DNA of 64,000 nt, taken from Trichoplax adhaerens (Eukaryota; Placozoa; Uniplacotomia; Trichoplacea; Trichoplacidae). The notes under the pieces are model-generated. The model saw only the letters and a list, made by a program, of their open reading frames with translations. It ran no database searches and was not told where the DNA came from. This document shows, in pieces, positions 1 through 13,670 of the stretch. The stretch covers positions 1,126,297 through 1,190,296 of the forward strand of contig NW_002060951.1 in NCBI RefSeq assembly GCF_000150275.1. The letters are read 5' to 3'. The position numbers and the translations under genes were made by a program. Every line of letters begins with the position of its first letter. Position 1 is the stretch's first letter.

Positions 1-629
1 TCATTTTCATTCAATCAATATTCTAATTGAATTTACTGCATTTTAACATACAATACTGTTCTCTTGATTAATTGCAATAACGGACGACATCGTACCATTG
101 CGCGTACCATGGACTATGGTAGTAGAAAAGTCGATATGCAATCGAATCGTCCATAATCCACACCGTGCATTGCAGGATTGCCGTTGCAGCGCACTCTGTG
201 ACATGACTGGATGAACTGGTTATGCCTCTATTTTTACTCCATGCCACTCCGACATAGCCGCCTAGGCTACTACAAGTGGTCATGTCCACTTATTGTCCAT
301 GTTAGTACAAAGTTCAAAGTACGCTAGCACGCAAAGCCGATGGTGTTCTCTCCCACAGGGACTTTTAACCGCAATTTTCTCTATTGACTAATTTACAAAC
401 AACTTGATATTAGACCACGATTGCAACGTCATTTGTAGAAGGTGCAGAAACTACTACCTATCAAATGGTGTAGTGTGCTGTTATGGAAAGCTCTGATCAA
501 TATCAATCCATGACTTGTGCAACCGATCGTACATTCACCAGTGCTAATGTTTGTATTCGAAATGTCAAAGAGGATCATGTAGCTCAATATTGGGAGTCCA
601 ATCAAAATAATTAAAAATCATCAACAGCG
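1..629. other. Intergenic sequence, no gene recognised
   Basis: The only open frames here are short, lack flanking splice sites in a sensible phase and resemble no family I know. No tRNA-like or rRNA-like segment was seen. The tandem repeat begins immediately to the right. Confidence 0.5.
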
Positions 630-1670
630 AATGTTGCTCAAGGTTGTAAAGATCTGTTTAAGTCGACTTTGGGGCAAATTTAAATTAGTGTCAGTTGGTA
701 GAAAAGTTTGCAAAATGTTTTGCAAATGTTGCTGAAGGTTATAAAGATCTGTTTACGTCGACTTTGGGCTAAATTGAATTAGTATCAGTTGGTAAAAAAG
801 TTTGCAAAATGTTTTGCTAATGTTGCTCAAGGTTGTAAAGATCTGTTTAAGTCGACTTTGGGGCAAATTTAAATTAGTGTCAGTTGGTAGAAAAGTTTGC
901 AAAATGTTTTGCAAATGTTGCTGAAGGTTATAAAGATCTGTTTACGTCGATTTGGGCAAATTGAATTAGTGTCAGTTGGTAAAAAAGTTTGCAAAATGTT
1001 TTGCTAATGTTGCTCAAGGTTGTAAAGATCTGTTTAAGTCGACTTTGGGGCAAATTTAAATTAGTGTCAGTTGGTAGAAAAGTTTGCAAAATGTTTTGCT
1101 AATGTTGCTCAAGGTTGTACTGTAAAGATCTGTTTACGTCGACTTTGGACCAAATTGAATTTATGTCTGTTGCTAGAAAAGTTTGCAAAACGTTTTGCTA
1201 ATGTTGCTCAAGGTTGTACTGTAAAGATCTGTTTACGTCGACTTTGGGCCAAATTGAATTTGTGTCAGTTGGTAGAAAAGTTTGCAAAATGTTTTGCTAA
1301 TGTTGCTGAAGGTTGTAAAGATCTGTTTACGTCGATTTGGGAGCAAATTGAATTTGTGTCAGTTGGTAGAAAAGTCTGCAAAATGTTTTGCTAATGTTGC
1401 TGAAGGTTGTAAAGATCTGTTTACGTCGATTTGGGGGCAAATTGAATTAGTGTCAGTTGGTAGAAAAGTCTGCAAAATGTTTTACTAATGTTGCTGAAGG
1501 TTGTAAAGATCTGTTTACGTCGATTTGGGGGCAAATTGAATTTGTGTCAGTTGGTAGAAAAGTTTGCAAAATGTTTTGCTAATGTTGCTGAAGGTTGTAA
1601 AGATCTGTTTACGTCGACTTTGGGCCAAATTGAATTAGTGTCAGTTGGTAGAAAAGTTTGCAAAATTGGC
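630..1670. repeat. Minisatellite, about 11 units of about 95 bp
   Basis: The word AGATCTGTTTA recurs at about 650, 744, 839, 933, 1026, 1125, 1224, 1320, 1412, 1506 and 1601, which gives a period of 92-99 bases. Each unit carries the same order of words: GTTGCT(C/G)AAGGTT, AAAGATCTGTTTA, GTCGA(C)TTTGGG, CAAATT(G/T)AA, GTGTCAGTTGGTAG and GTTTGCAAAATG. The left units alternate between two versions (CTCAAGGTTGT and CTGAAGGTTAT). Units near 1125 and 1224 carry a small extra ACTGTA insertion, which suggests higher-order expansion. Short frames run across several units but break when unit length changes, so I do not call a protein. Confidence 0.9.
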
Positions 1671-1853
1671 TCAGCTAATGACTCTACTGTAGGTACTTAC
1701 TGTATACTCCTACTCGGGTATGTTTAACAGTAGATCATGTAGTAGTCCCTGTTTCTAGCAAACTGTAGACTACTTAGGTCCAGCCCTTCAACCAGAGCGT
1801 GCCACGCCCATCTAGCCTGTGTACAGTGTACAGTACAGTACACTACAGTACTT

Positions 1854-2117
1854 GAAGTTGCTACTGTACTGTAGCGTGCTATGTGCTGAGTTGACAGTAC
1901 TGACTACTGTATGACTTGAGCCATTCAAGTCAGTACTGTACTGTCAAGAGACTCATCCTCCCTGGTACGGTAGAGTACAGTACAAAGGATACACGTACTG
2001 TACGAGAAGTTGCTACTATAGTGTGCTGTGTTGAGTCGACACTACTGACTACTGTATGACTTGAGCCATTCAAGTCGGTACTGTACTGTCAAGAGACTCA
2101 TCCTCCCTGGTACGGTA
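1854..2117. repeat. Imperfect direct duplication rich in TACTGTAC words
   Basis: A block of about 115 bases beginning GAAGTTGCTACT at 1854 recurs at 2006, an offset of 152. Both copies contain CTACTGTATGACTTGAG, CATTCAAGTC and the ending CTCATCCTCCCTGGTACGGTA. The spacer and the copies are dense in the palindromic word GTACTGTAC. No coding potential was seen. Confidence 0.8.
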
Positions 2118-2493
2118 TGCTGCAGCCCTTTTGACCCTGACAGTACCGTTTTAGGGTCACTGTTCACATACCGTCAAACGCACATACGCCTGTCACTACA
2201 ACAGGTGACTCGCAGGTGACCCAACCCAAGTCAACCCCTACTGGTGTGAAAACCGAACAGTGACCACAGACCTCCATTTGCAAAGTGAAGAGGGAAAGGA
2301 TTCCAATGAAACTCCATTGAAATTCTAGTAATATTGGAAAAAAAATTGGCTGATTGCAGTAGTTTCTTACACTGGCAGACATCGAGTACAAGTTAATTTC
2401 TCTCACCTCATTTGTCAATCATTACTACATTACTCTCGGTATTACTAAACGACGACAAAATCATAGCCGCCGCGCTAACTACTAGAAGAGAAA

Positions 2494-5400
2494 ATGGCCC
2501 CATGGTAAGCTGCTAGTCATTTTTTTCATTGCAATGGACAACGAAATGATATTTTGACGGCGTTATAACAACTTCTTTTTCCTACAATCATTAGGAAAAT
2601 CAATGAAAGAAATTATCGAAGAGAATTACGTCAATTATCTCGTGAAAGCTCGACCGCTGACCATCCTCTGAGTGGTGTCACAGTAAAACAAGTAATATCC
2701 AACCCCCAAAATAACAAGACTAAATGAATTAATAACCATATCTACATCAATCGATATTCTACAATAATCACTACTCATTAGACTATACTAAACCATAGGT
2801 GTAATTCTCCACACTAATTTCCAACGGCAGTCTTCATTCCAGCACAATACTGTACAGTAATAGAAAGTAGACTGCAATACCTGATAGATAGTACAAACTT
2901 GTTGACTTCATAATTCATTCATGCTGCAAGCCTCAAACAAAAATAAACTCTTGTCCTTCAAAACTAATCTTACTTCATTATTTACGCATATCATCAGCTT
3001 CAAAACGACCCCAAGAAAGGGAAAAGTAGCGCAACTAAAACTAAAAGTAAATCAACAGTTCAAACGAGGTCCAACCCGTTGGATGGCAATGATCCATTGT
3101 CTGTTGCTAGCTCCGATCCTCTTTCATCAGCTATTTCGGACCCCTTGTCTGCAGCTACCAACGCCGATCCTCTATCTGCAGTCCATACCAAAGATGAGGT
3201 AAGATACTGTATGCAATGGCTATTTTATGCTCATGGACAATGTTATTTTTAACGGTTTTGCGGTTGTTATTCCGTTAAGGCGTTGTAATCATATTCTATT
3301 CAGTCTAAAATAGGCTACTTTAATTACAGAATAATTGTACTTTGAGCTCAATTTATTCATCTACTGTATAACAAATTCTTAGGTGTACGAGCAAAAGCAA
3401 AATTAGAGCCGCCACGCTATTATTTTGCTAAACTTCTATGACTCCAACAGCTGATTTATGCGTACACTAATTGATTATTGCGTTTCGTACAGTATAAACT
3501 ATTTCCTAATACGAACAAGAAATCATAACCACTTAATTTCATTTCTAGCCTAAGCAGACCGTGTCATCGATAAGCATAAATATCGATGCGTCCTTATACT
3601 GTACAGTATATACAGTACTGTAAATTGTACGTAAATAGGTGTTCTGTAGATACAGTATGAAGATCGCTAGTTCCGACTTTAATCATACATATTATATCCA
3701 TATCCACATTTAATAACACTGTACGTACGGCGTAGACGTGTGCAATCTGCACTATGTAGTGCAGTACAACATTGTGTTACTGGTCCATTGTAGCTCAGTT
3801 TACAATTACAAAGCAGCACACCATAGCACTACTCGATCTTGAAGATTGCTGTTCTGTTCGATGTTGTAATCATATATTCATCGAATATAAAGCTACTCTA
3901 TGAATAGGAAGCAATAAACGCTAATTTAAGACGCATATCGATACTGCTTAGCATAAATTGTAAATAAATTATTTTTTACTTATTGTTAATAGAAACGAAA
4001 CAGAAGCGGAACTGACGAAAGGATTCAAGATGAGAAATTTCTTTCTTGGAAAGACAAAAGAATTGCTATTTTAAATAAATACACAACCACGGAAAAATTA
4101 TCTATTGCTACTGTATGTTAAAATCTTAATACAAACTAAATAACATTGAAATTGAAATTATCAATACCGTCATGAAATAGTCGGATTTAAATAGTCATTT
4201 TGTTTTTTAACTATTTTTGATGCATCTTTAGAGCTTCTTCACTGCTGATGACAAGGAAAAACGTAAGTTATTGACCTTGATAGTCTCACGGGCTACTTGT
4301 GCACTAATGGTGACCTGATAACATAAGATTGCAAACACATTAATGACAGTACTTAGTCTTAAGTCAATGTAAATTATAGTATTCTCATTACTATGATTAA
4401 GATTAAGGATATATCGATTTCAATCATACTTTCTTGACAACAATTTAAAAGTTAAAGGAAATCAAGCCGTCACTACGGTTGAAGGAAAGGTCAAGCAACG
4501 ATTAGAAGAACTAAACAATTTAAATGAGGTTAACAAAATATTGCATAAATCGAGATAACCTTAATTCAATTTGTTTAATGAAATAAACTACCCGTTATCT
4601 TTAATTCAGCAATCCTATCACTCTCAGTTTAGAGGCATAGTAATTAATTTTTACCGTATTGCATCATTTAAAGAATGACACTATTACTTCATTGGCATTA
4701 GTAGTTAAGTTATTTATTAACTTTTTCATTAGGACTCAGCAAAAGAATTATTAAATCTGAACCAGAATGAATTTATCCAACACATCGATAATATGAATCA
4801 GGTATACATAAATAGAGCATAACTGCAGTAAAGCATTACAATTCATACCCGATTAGTAATCAAATTGTATCACCTCTTTCAGGCATTAATTAACGCATGG
4901 GAAGCTGATCAAAGAGTTAAGACTTTAAAAATTGCTATTCAAGTAAGTTATAGCACTGTATAATGAACTGGACATACTGTACATGAATATGAGTTATAGC
5001 GTTCTTGCTGCTAACTTTGCACATTTGTACCGTTTACGATGGATTATACAGTGTGCGAAATTACTCAACGACGTTTCGGTTATACAATTTTATCCTAGCA
5101 AATTTGTGCTAGTAACTGACGTATTGGATACGTTTGGTAAGAAAGCCAACTATTTTTACTATAGTTGTATTTTTTCATTTATGAATTAAGAAACTTTGCT
5201 AAAATTCTTAACAAAGAAGACTCTATTATAACGTCTGTTATCTTTGGCTATGATGTAGGTTTTCTAGTTTACGATCGGCTTCGACGCAAGTCGGCTGTTA
5301 TCAATCCAAAAAGTAACAAATTATCTGAACTACCAGGTATAGTATTCTAATAAACACTATTACCAAATGGCTGGCCTAATCAAATACTTTAAATAACTCC

Positions 5401-8400
5401 TTTTTTCGGTAGCTTAAATACCAATATCGTCATAACTTACAGTTGTTCGAATCTGTCTCTTACAGAAAATTTCTCACCCAATGACGTACCTGACCAAGCT
5501 AAAGAAACTTGCAGAAATTGGTTTTATAAAGTTGCTTCAATTCGTGAATTAATTCCAAGATTGTAATTACACTTTCTACCAATCCTACTACAATAGTATT
5601 ATGCAAATTAGCTATTGTCATCTAATTCCTAACATTAATCGTCTCGTAGTTATTTAGAATGTGCCATACTCCGCTGCTACAAATATATATCATTAGAGTA
5701 AGAATTTTGTTTCATTAGTTTACCAACATACTTGTAATAAATAGTATAATTAATAGAACTTTGAATGACTGAGTAATATTTCTTTTTCTCACTAAATTGC
5801 TCAGTGAGCACAAAAGGGTATTGATTAGGCTCGCACGTACGATAGCAGGAATTGGTGACCCTTTGGTTGCTGCTTACGCTAGAGCGTACCTATGTCGAGT
5901 TAGCATCATAATTAACTGCATTGTAATTCTAATTCTATTTCACTCAACTAATTTATGTTGCTGTTAAATATCGGTAGGTAGGGATTCTTGTTACTCCTTC
6001 CTTACGAGATTATTGCAATTTATGCCTAACAGATTTTTTTAAAACATATTCTCAGGTAACTATAATAAAATCTAAAATCTATTTACGATTATCAAGTACG
6101 CCTTGAATACATTTTTTTGTTGTTATTCATATTTTAGTTATCATCTGATGCCGTTCAAAATACACTTGCAAGTCAAGGCATAGGTAAAATACTGAACCCA
6201 ATTCATTAAAAACATATGCAATCGATCGATATTATACAGACTTTTTGGATTATTCCATACTAAGGGTTAGTCCAGTATTTCGACCTCTACTCACCTGCGG
6301 TTGAATGGGTTCTAAAATGTTGTCAGCACGATGCTACAGACGTACGTTAAGTTCTTACATAATAAAAGTCATAGCTTTTATAGTGCTATAGAAAAAAATA
6401 TTTTGAACATTAATTGTTATAGCCTTTAACTCAAAGTATTATATTATCCGTCAATATATGTTTAGGTTGCTTTAGAAAAATCCTTAAGTGTGTACAAAAA
6501 GGAATGCAACAGGTTGGAGACTGTATCTTAAAATTTATCATGCATACAATTAGAATCTACTAATTATTTCTATTATCAATCCCAGTGCACTGGTCTTAAA
6601 TAGCATGCTAGTCACACTGAAGGCGGAATTTGTCTCTAAACGGTAATAATACAATCTTATTGCTAGATAAAAAAAGTCTCAAATGATTACATTATCTTTT
6701 TTCTTATTATTTTTTATGCAGTAGCACTAACACATCTGTATATTTCTGGGTTTTTTAAATTCTACAGTGCTCAAGAATTTGTCGAACTAATCAAAGGCTG
6801 TGTTGAGTCTGGCTTTTCAAAAGTAAGATTTTTACATAACGGCTAGAATACAGTGCGATGATTTCTTTTCGGATTAATGGTAAAATTTTATCGTAGCATA
6901 ATTTATTTGCCAATTTTGGCATGTCCTTGATTGAGTATCCACCTATGGAAGACCAGAAATTACCTGTTCTCTCAGAAGTAAGCTTATTTTTGATCAAAAT
7001 ACCTTATGCAAGCTACATAACATCCTTTCATGAACAATCTATTACTCATTAAGGTTTGGAAAATTGTTATGAAATACAAGGATCCTGCGGTAATGAAAAC
7101 CCTCATCTATGATCAAATCCTTTTGATTTGTAGATAAGTTCTTAATATTAAAACTACTTTATTTGATGATCGTAGGACTATATGGCCTGCGCTTCTGTTT
7201 GGATTGAATATCCTGCGAAATACTTTTCGGTATAAACTATTTGTATGCGCTTTACGTCTAACTATTTCATACATGTGAGCGCTTTCGTAACGCTCACACA
7301 GCGTTACACTTCTCACATAGTTATTATTACCCCATACACGAGAACATATTTCCTGTCCCATATATTTAAGACTTATTTTAAATTGAAACTGCAGGTTCGT
7401 GAAGTGAACAAGTTATTAGATGACATTATTAAGCATTTACAGCCAGACAGGGCGTTTGAACATTTTTATCCTCAGGTATGCGCAGCCGGACCAATCTATG
7501 TTATATTACTTTATTAATCACTTTAAACTGCTAAATAAAATAATGTACCAATATATGAGCATTACAGTTCACCTTAATTTTAAGGACACAAAGTTAACTC
7601 ATTGAGTAAGGGACTCAGTGTATAGCTTCTATACACCTCCTAATGCTTATTAACCTTCTTTTTTAATACCTTCTTAATTAGTTGCACTCAATCGTAATAA
7701 GAATGCTAGATCATTTACATGACTTCAACGCCATCTTTTCAATGGTAAATTGTTTAATATTTCTATAAATTATAACTATTGTAAGCGCCCTGCCAGCATA
7801 AGAAAATTTGCCTCTGTTGTTGGAGTTCAAAAATGTCAAATTCTTCATTATTATTATTATTCTAACTTAATTAGGATAAATTTTTACCTTTCCTCGATAT
7901 GTTTCAAAAAGATTCTACGAAGCTTGAAGTGTTTCGTATTATTATTGATTGTTTCAATAAGTACGTATAATTTAAAATCCCTTTATTGAAACATCTCTTA
8001 GCCTATCGCTTATGACTCTAGTTTGAGCTAATTAGGATTCGCTAATACTATAGGTATCAAGAAGATGCAGTTAATGATCCTATGGTCGTAAATGGTTTAA
8101 TATTTGTGTCTAAATCGCTTCATGATTCTGTAAAGTAAGTGTCATTCTGTAAGCATGAGTTTTAGGAGAAATTCTTAGATCTACCAAAGATCAGTGATAA
8201 TCTCATCCATACTAGAAGAATCTAAACCATTCCCTTTTTCTAAAGTTCCTTAGCCTTAGAAGATTCGAAAAGAGAAATAAGTAACCTTATCACAGCATTC
8301 ATACAGAAGGTATGTGTAAATTTATTACCTACTTTCAAGAAATCATTTACCCATAGTTGACAACTGTACCAATGACGCCCATTAAGGTTGATTTTGGCCG

Positions 8401-10308
8401 AGATTTTGAGCAACAGTTAAATTTCTATGTCGACGCACGCTCTTTCTTTACAGCGCTGGATGCAGTTGTAATACAGCTTGTGCAGGTAAGATCAACTACA
8501 AGGTTTACTCTATCACATTACGAAAAAAGGATAATTTCCTAAGAAATTTATTAATCTAATAACTTGCTGTTATAGTGTTTTAATAGCTTAGCAATGAACA
8601 CCTTGGAGGTTGTCAAAGGCTCGCATACCCATAAAACCTCATCCTTTGTTCGAGCATGCATTGCTAACTGTTTTATCACTATACCTTCGATAACTAATAT
8701 ATTTGACCGTCTCCAACTATATTTGTTGTCGGCAGAAGTAGCCGTAATCAATCAGGCATATCCACAAGGTATAATTAGAGTTTATAGTTATTTTAACCCT
8801 CCAAAAATATAGTAAAGAATTATTGATGTTATATTTTGACCGTTGAACATTTTGATATTCCAAGCTGATGATATTTTAAAAGCCACCATACAGCAACTTT
8901 TACAAATTCCTCGAACGATGGGTAAACTTTGCCTTAACTAGTTTCAGTAAATATTAAACTGTACTTTTAATGTAAAGTATTTCTGATCATGTAATCTTCC
9001 ATATTTGTGCATATTATTACTGTGCAGAAATTGATAATCGGATTCGATCTACTGAACCCAAAGTTTTGGACTACCTAAGCCAATTGTTAGGATTCCTCCA
9101 ATATGTTCCGGTAAAATTATACATATTATCGAAATGAGAGCAGTATAGTATTCGCATAAATCACAATAAAAATAAATAATGGACCGTAATATTTAGGATA
9201 ATCCAGATCAAGGAGCTTTGTATCTACTCAAGGGCCTCCTAAATGTCTTGCAAAAATACCATTGGGACAGTGATCTAGGAAAAATTAAAATGTATATTAA
9301 AACAATTGGACTACTATCCGCAATGTGCCAGGTAAATCTCGGCTTAATGTACAGTATTTGCTATTTACAGTTAGCAAATACAATTTAAATTAATAATTTT
9401 ATTTTATATACATTATAGGATGGTTACTTGTATCAATTAAAAAATGGTTAGTATGTGAGCATATCATATTACTGTTGTTGTGAACTCACGACCATGAATT
9501 TTACTTCATAAATATATCTATTGTAATAATTGTATTGGATATAGTCGATTCCAATGACAAATTATATGGACAAGATAAGAAATTTATTGCAGAAGTTTTA
9601 CAAATAATTGATACACTGCATGAGGAAATTCGCCAATATATGCAATCAATTTCTTCTAAAGAGGTACGTTGGTGCACGATTTCTATCTCATAGAACGATT
9701 ACAGCGTCTACTGTAGCAATGGATTAGAACTTATTTTCAGATGGATATATCTCGTCATTTATGGTTATTAGATCTTAGCAATATTAATACTCAAAAATAC
9801 TAATCAATTATACTCCTTTTATTAGATATTAGCTGATGTTGCAATGCAATATTTTCATTGGTATGTAAATATAACCTTCATGATTGTAATAATTTATTTG
9901 TAGTCTTACCAGCTAATGTTAATATTGGACAGTTTAAATTTAAAATAGAGTAAAGTAAGGTGGGTAATTTGACTCGTATGGTATGAGGTATAATTAGATC
10001 TGTCTATTTTCTGTTTAACAGTATAATATCCCACGCCGATTTAAGTGATCAGCAAATGATGAGTTTTGCCATTAAATTATGGAACATTGTTAAGAAACAA
10101 GGTTGCGTAGATGCCAAAGTGATCGTAAGTATGAAGTAGACTCACAAACAGGTCACGAAGTTCAATCGCTATGTTCAGTATTTATTAAACTTTAGATAAT
10201 CCAGTGCATCAAAAAATTTCTATTTAGAACCGCACGATAGAGTACCTCAAAGGTAAAGCAAAGCTATCGACTAGTGGAGCCTACGATCAACTTGTTAACA
10301 GCATTTAA
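2494..10308 (+). CDS. VPS35L: VPS35L (C16orf62 homologue), Commander/Retriever subunit
   Basis: VPS35L is the VPS35-like scaffold of the Retriever trimer (with VPS26C and VPS29) inside the Commander complex, which recycles membrane proteins from endosomes. I join 37 coding exons, all in phase, into 976 codons; human VPS35L is about 963 residues. Family-matching pieces include [74 protein letters not shown] and NRTIEYLK near the end. The start gives MAPWK and a DPLS-rich low-complexity segment follows, as in the human protein. Exons: 2494-2504, 2595-2691, 2998-3198, 3993-4112, 4232-4262, 4452-4528, 4733-4801, 4883-4942, 5052-5136, 5259-5336, 5466-5562, 5650-5697, 5805-5898, 5978-6055, 6138-6183, 6271-6341, 6466-6512, 6586-6642, 6768-6822, 6897-6977, 7054-7089, 7176-7229, 7395-7475, 7682-7744, 7875-7960, 8054-8134, 8246-8309, 8357-8485, 8576-8768, 8865-8921, 9028-9110, 9197-9331, 9419-9446, 9545-9663, 9826-9860, 10022-10124, 10228-10308. 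Confidence 0.95.
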
Positions 10309-10438
10309 AAAGAAGGCATCATAGCCATTAAAGCCATTAATAAACTTGTATTATAAGAAATTGGAATCATAAAATGCAATGAAATCTTACAAAAATATGG
10401 CAATGATGACACCATTTTTTATTAGACCTTTATTAACT

Positions 10439-10444
10439 AATAAA
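10439..10444 (+). terminator. Poly(A) signal candidate for VPS35L
   Basis: AATAAA lies about 130 bases after the VPS35L stop codon, in the short gap before the convergent TLC-domain gene. It is the first canonical hexamer noticed downstream. Confidence 0.6.
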
Positions 10445-10675
10445 CCATAATATTATAGTCGTAACAATAGTTTTACCAAAATCACGAAATGAATACTACT
10501 GTCAGTTAAATTTTTTATCACAGTTTCTGGTAACTATAATTAATTCTGCAGTACAATGCGTAAAATATCTGTGTAATTGTGTATGTACAGTGTCTTTCTT
10601 TACGATAATGCAATCCCTTCTGCAAATATTCTATTCATAAACTAATTTTCAACAGAACCATAGGTTTAGGATAGG

Positions 10676-10681
10676 TTTATT
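10676..10681 (-). terminator. Poly(A) signal candidate for the TLC-domain gene
   Basis: TTTATT on the plus strand reads AATAAA on the minus strand. It lies about 135 bases past the minus-strand stop at 10815. Confidence 0.5.
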
Positions 10682-10814
10682 TCAATTGTGTTAAAGTATT
10701 TTAGAACGAATGTAATTAATACTTCTAGGCATAGGCGTTCAATATACATATGTATTTATATTGTCTATATATATACGGTTGAGCTAGAAATTTCTTTTTG
10801 TTTTAGTTACTATT

Positions 10815-13670
10815 TTAATCTTTTAATTTTTTCGCCGTATTATCTTTAAACAACGAAGTCACTATCTTGAAAGCTCCTCGAAGCATTTTGTAGAACCAAT
10901 AACAGTTCAGTACATCAGCAATAGCTGGTAGAATGATCAAAGCGAACACTTCTAAACTTGTCATAGCATTCAAGACACCCGTTTGCCAATAATGGTAAAT
11001 AACATGGTACTGAATAGGCGCGAGACACAGTCGCGATAGGAAAAACGAAGCAGTCATCAATAGTCCGTTGATGACGTAGATGGATGTTCCTCTTTCATAT
11101 TTACAAGCATCTAAGAACCACCTAATTTGAAAAGCAAGGAGGAAATAAAATATAACAGTTTACATAATATCCTTACTTAACAAATTCCAAGCTATAGAAG
11201 CAGTTATACAGGATGCAGTATTCAACTGTAAGAATTGAAACTACAAGATTAATTTTCGATTGGCTATAACATGAATTTAGGTTATTCATTAAGACAGTAG
11301 CACAATGCACACATTACCTTTGATTGACAAAAGGTGTCGATGCCTCAGATAACATTCTGAGAGCCGATATATAAGGTGCTATTCCTCCAGCCTAAGTGTA
11401 TTGATTATAATTATGATTACAATATTAACTGTTACAGAAATATCTGGATTTGATTTTGAAAAGTTAAGATTAAGCAATCAATCTTTACTATGGTAATTAC
11501 AATCTACCAGTTGAACTTGGCATCCTAATACGCCAATAACATGATGTATTATCATTCCGATATCATGGAAGGCATTATAATACCATAAAATAATAGCGAG
11601 ATCTTGCGCAGGTAATGGTTCACCCGGAAAAGTATAAGAAATGAAGACATTAAAGAAATAGATTTATCGTAAGAATTTTATTCACAAACTTTTTCGTGTC
11701 TTTAATTATTCATTAACAAACGACAAATACCTGCTATAAAATACCCATAAGAAATCTGGATACTGGCTTCAAGTATTGAAGGATTACCTCTGAAAATGGA
11801 TTGAGTAGCATCGATATTACTTTCTGGTATTGGCGTCACCGTACATAGTACCATAAGTGATAGCAATATTGTGGCACTTCTTGTACAGTGTACACAACAA
11901 AGTGTATCATATAGTGCAGTCCAGTATATACTACAGCTAGTTGATTTTACATAGTTTTAGATTCTAATTATCTTCAATATGAGTCTTGAAAAATTCGATT
12001 AAATTTTATTGCTTAAAACTTTTTATAATTTTTATATAATTTAACTGAATAGACTATTGTTAAATACAGTAGTAATATTTCATCTAGTAAAGTGTAAATT
12101 ACTGCAGTACATAACTATGTAGCTATATAAGTGAGATCATAAAAAATAAAAGTTACACTTTCGCAAACCCAGAGAACTGAACCTGGCATATGATTTTGTG
12201 CAGAATTGTGATGATTGGATGGTACAGACCAATGTGAAATGATAGTAAAATATCTTTTTACTACGTAACAGACACATAGTACCTTATTAGCCTGTGCAAT
12301 TATAATTACCACTTTGATTCCATATTATTAATTGTAACAAACCATACTATGCAAGTGACATGATATCTTTCTATTTTGCAATAACGAAGATAATTACTAT
12401 AGCTTTTACGTAAAATATCGTACATAATGAATTAGTTTCATTAATGTTGGCAGTTTCCATTTTAGCACTTTTCGTTGGATCAAGTATACTTGTATAGTAT
12501 CTAATTTGAGTTACAGCTAAAATCCTTACCGAGGATGATAAAGTGGAACCTGATCACCCAAAGCTATTGTACCACAGCAGATAATAACAATGACAGCGTG
12601 AATGTTAGAATAAATCCTATAATTAGAACAGCATGAATTATATATATTATTGGTGTATTAAAATTTTGAACTCAGAATATGAAAGAAAACATAGTTAAAG
12701 ATAGCCATGCTACTTCTCATGCGATTTTAGAATCTACTCTGTAAAGTAAATCAAGGTCACAACTAATTTCAACTCGATTTGCTGGATTATTACAACTAAA
12801 ATGGAATATCATCACTAAGAGCAATATTAGTATATATCGCAACTTGCAGTGCAAGCTTCACCGAGAAATTCTAGCTGACATGTTACAATAATAGGTAGAT
12901 TATGTAAACCTAACTTAGCAGTTATACTGCATTTTGTATCTTGCAAGCGCAAATGTAGACTAAACTATGTAGATTGATTGTAAATATCGTTATAGCATTG
13001 CAGTTAGTTATCCAGTTGATTCAATATGAAGCGTATTGATAAAGTTGTGAAACTGAACTATGAATTTTTAGTTTTCGCATTTTAGAGAAAAAATTAATCG
13101 TACGCAAAATATAATTTATTGATCGTTTATTTCTATACGTACATGCACATTATCTAGAATCTCACGAATAAAAATACAAAATATTATAAATCCTAACAAT
13201 GGTGTAGTATGGTCTATGCGTGTTAACTTGAGTTTGCACTACTGTATTGTGTGTGTTATTGTAATGATATAAATTTTACTGTATTGTGTAGGAAAGTTAG
13301 TTCTAATTTTTATATCCCATTCGATTGAGTAAGACGGTAATTTACTGCATTTTATCATCACTGTAATAGTTTAAGATGACAGTACTATTTGTATCGTCGA
13401 TTGCATGTACTAAAAACTTACGCAATCTCTTATTTATTTATAGTTAATACAATCTTAAGTAGTAAATTATGTCGTAGTTTTATTGAATAATAACCCTCAC
13501 CTGGTATCCCATTCGACTTGTTGGTAGAATGTTAATCGACTATAGTAAGACCAGCATATACTTGATATATACCGGCTTAAAAAAAAGAGAATAAAAAATG
13601 AAACGCAACTGACAGGAGCGTAAGAGTTCTTGTAATCAAGAAGATGTCGGTAAATCTGCTGATACTCCAT
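10815..13670 (-). CDS. TLCD4: TLC-domain membrane protein, TLCD4 (TMEM56)-like
   Basis: This is a multi-pass TLC (TRAM-LAG1-CLN8) protein; the family shapes membrane lipid composition and its exact activity is unsettled. Six exons on the minus strand give about 280 residues: 13670-13501, 12616-12530, 11819-11731, about 11623-11508, 11391-11318 and 11121-10815. Family marks in order: a first hydrophobic segment (SFFILFFLS), FYQQVEWDTR before a helix starting RIYSNIHAV, SYGYFIAG, MIIHHVIGV (the conserved HH pair), EASTPFVNQRWF, and a last helix followed by WFYKMLRGAFKIV. The human TLCD4 layout is the same. The start is the ATG at 13670, whose frame runs straight into the first helix. The third intron (11730-11624) has a normal donor but no AG at the position phase and homology demand; the sequence there is a pyrimidine tract followed by CG. 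This may be an unusual splice site, a mutation or a sequence error. Tail-to-tail with VPS35L. Confidence 0.85.

Larger units (their letters stand above)
10309..10814. other. Convergent 3' region between VPS35L and the TLC gene
   Basis: This gap of about 500 bases separates the two stop codons and should contain both 3' untranslated regions. It holds a plus-strand AATAAA at 10439 and a minus-strand one at 10676-10681. No other feature was seen. Confidence 0.6.

Noticed and set aside
1071..1727. Open frames of 68-107 codons with repeated EKFAKCFANVA-like text
   Set aside because: They are translations of the 95-bp minisatellite. The frame changes whenever a unit differs by a base or two, and there are no splice sites or start context, so they are not evidence of a repeat protein.
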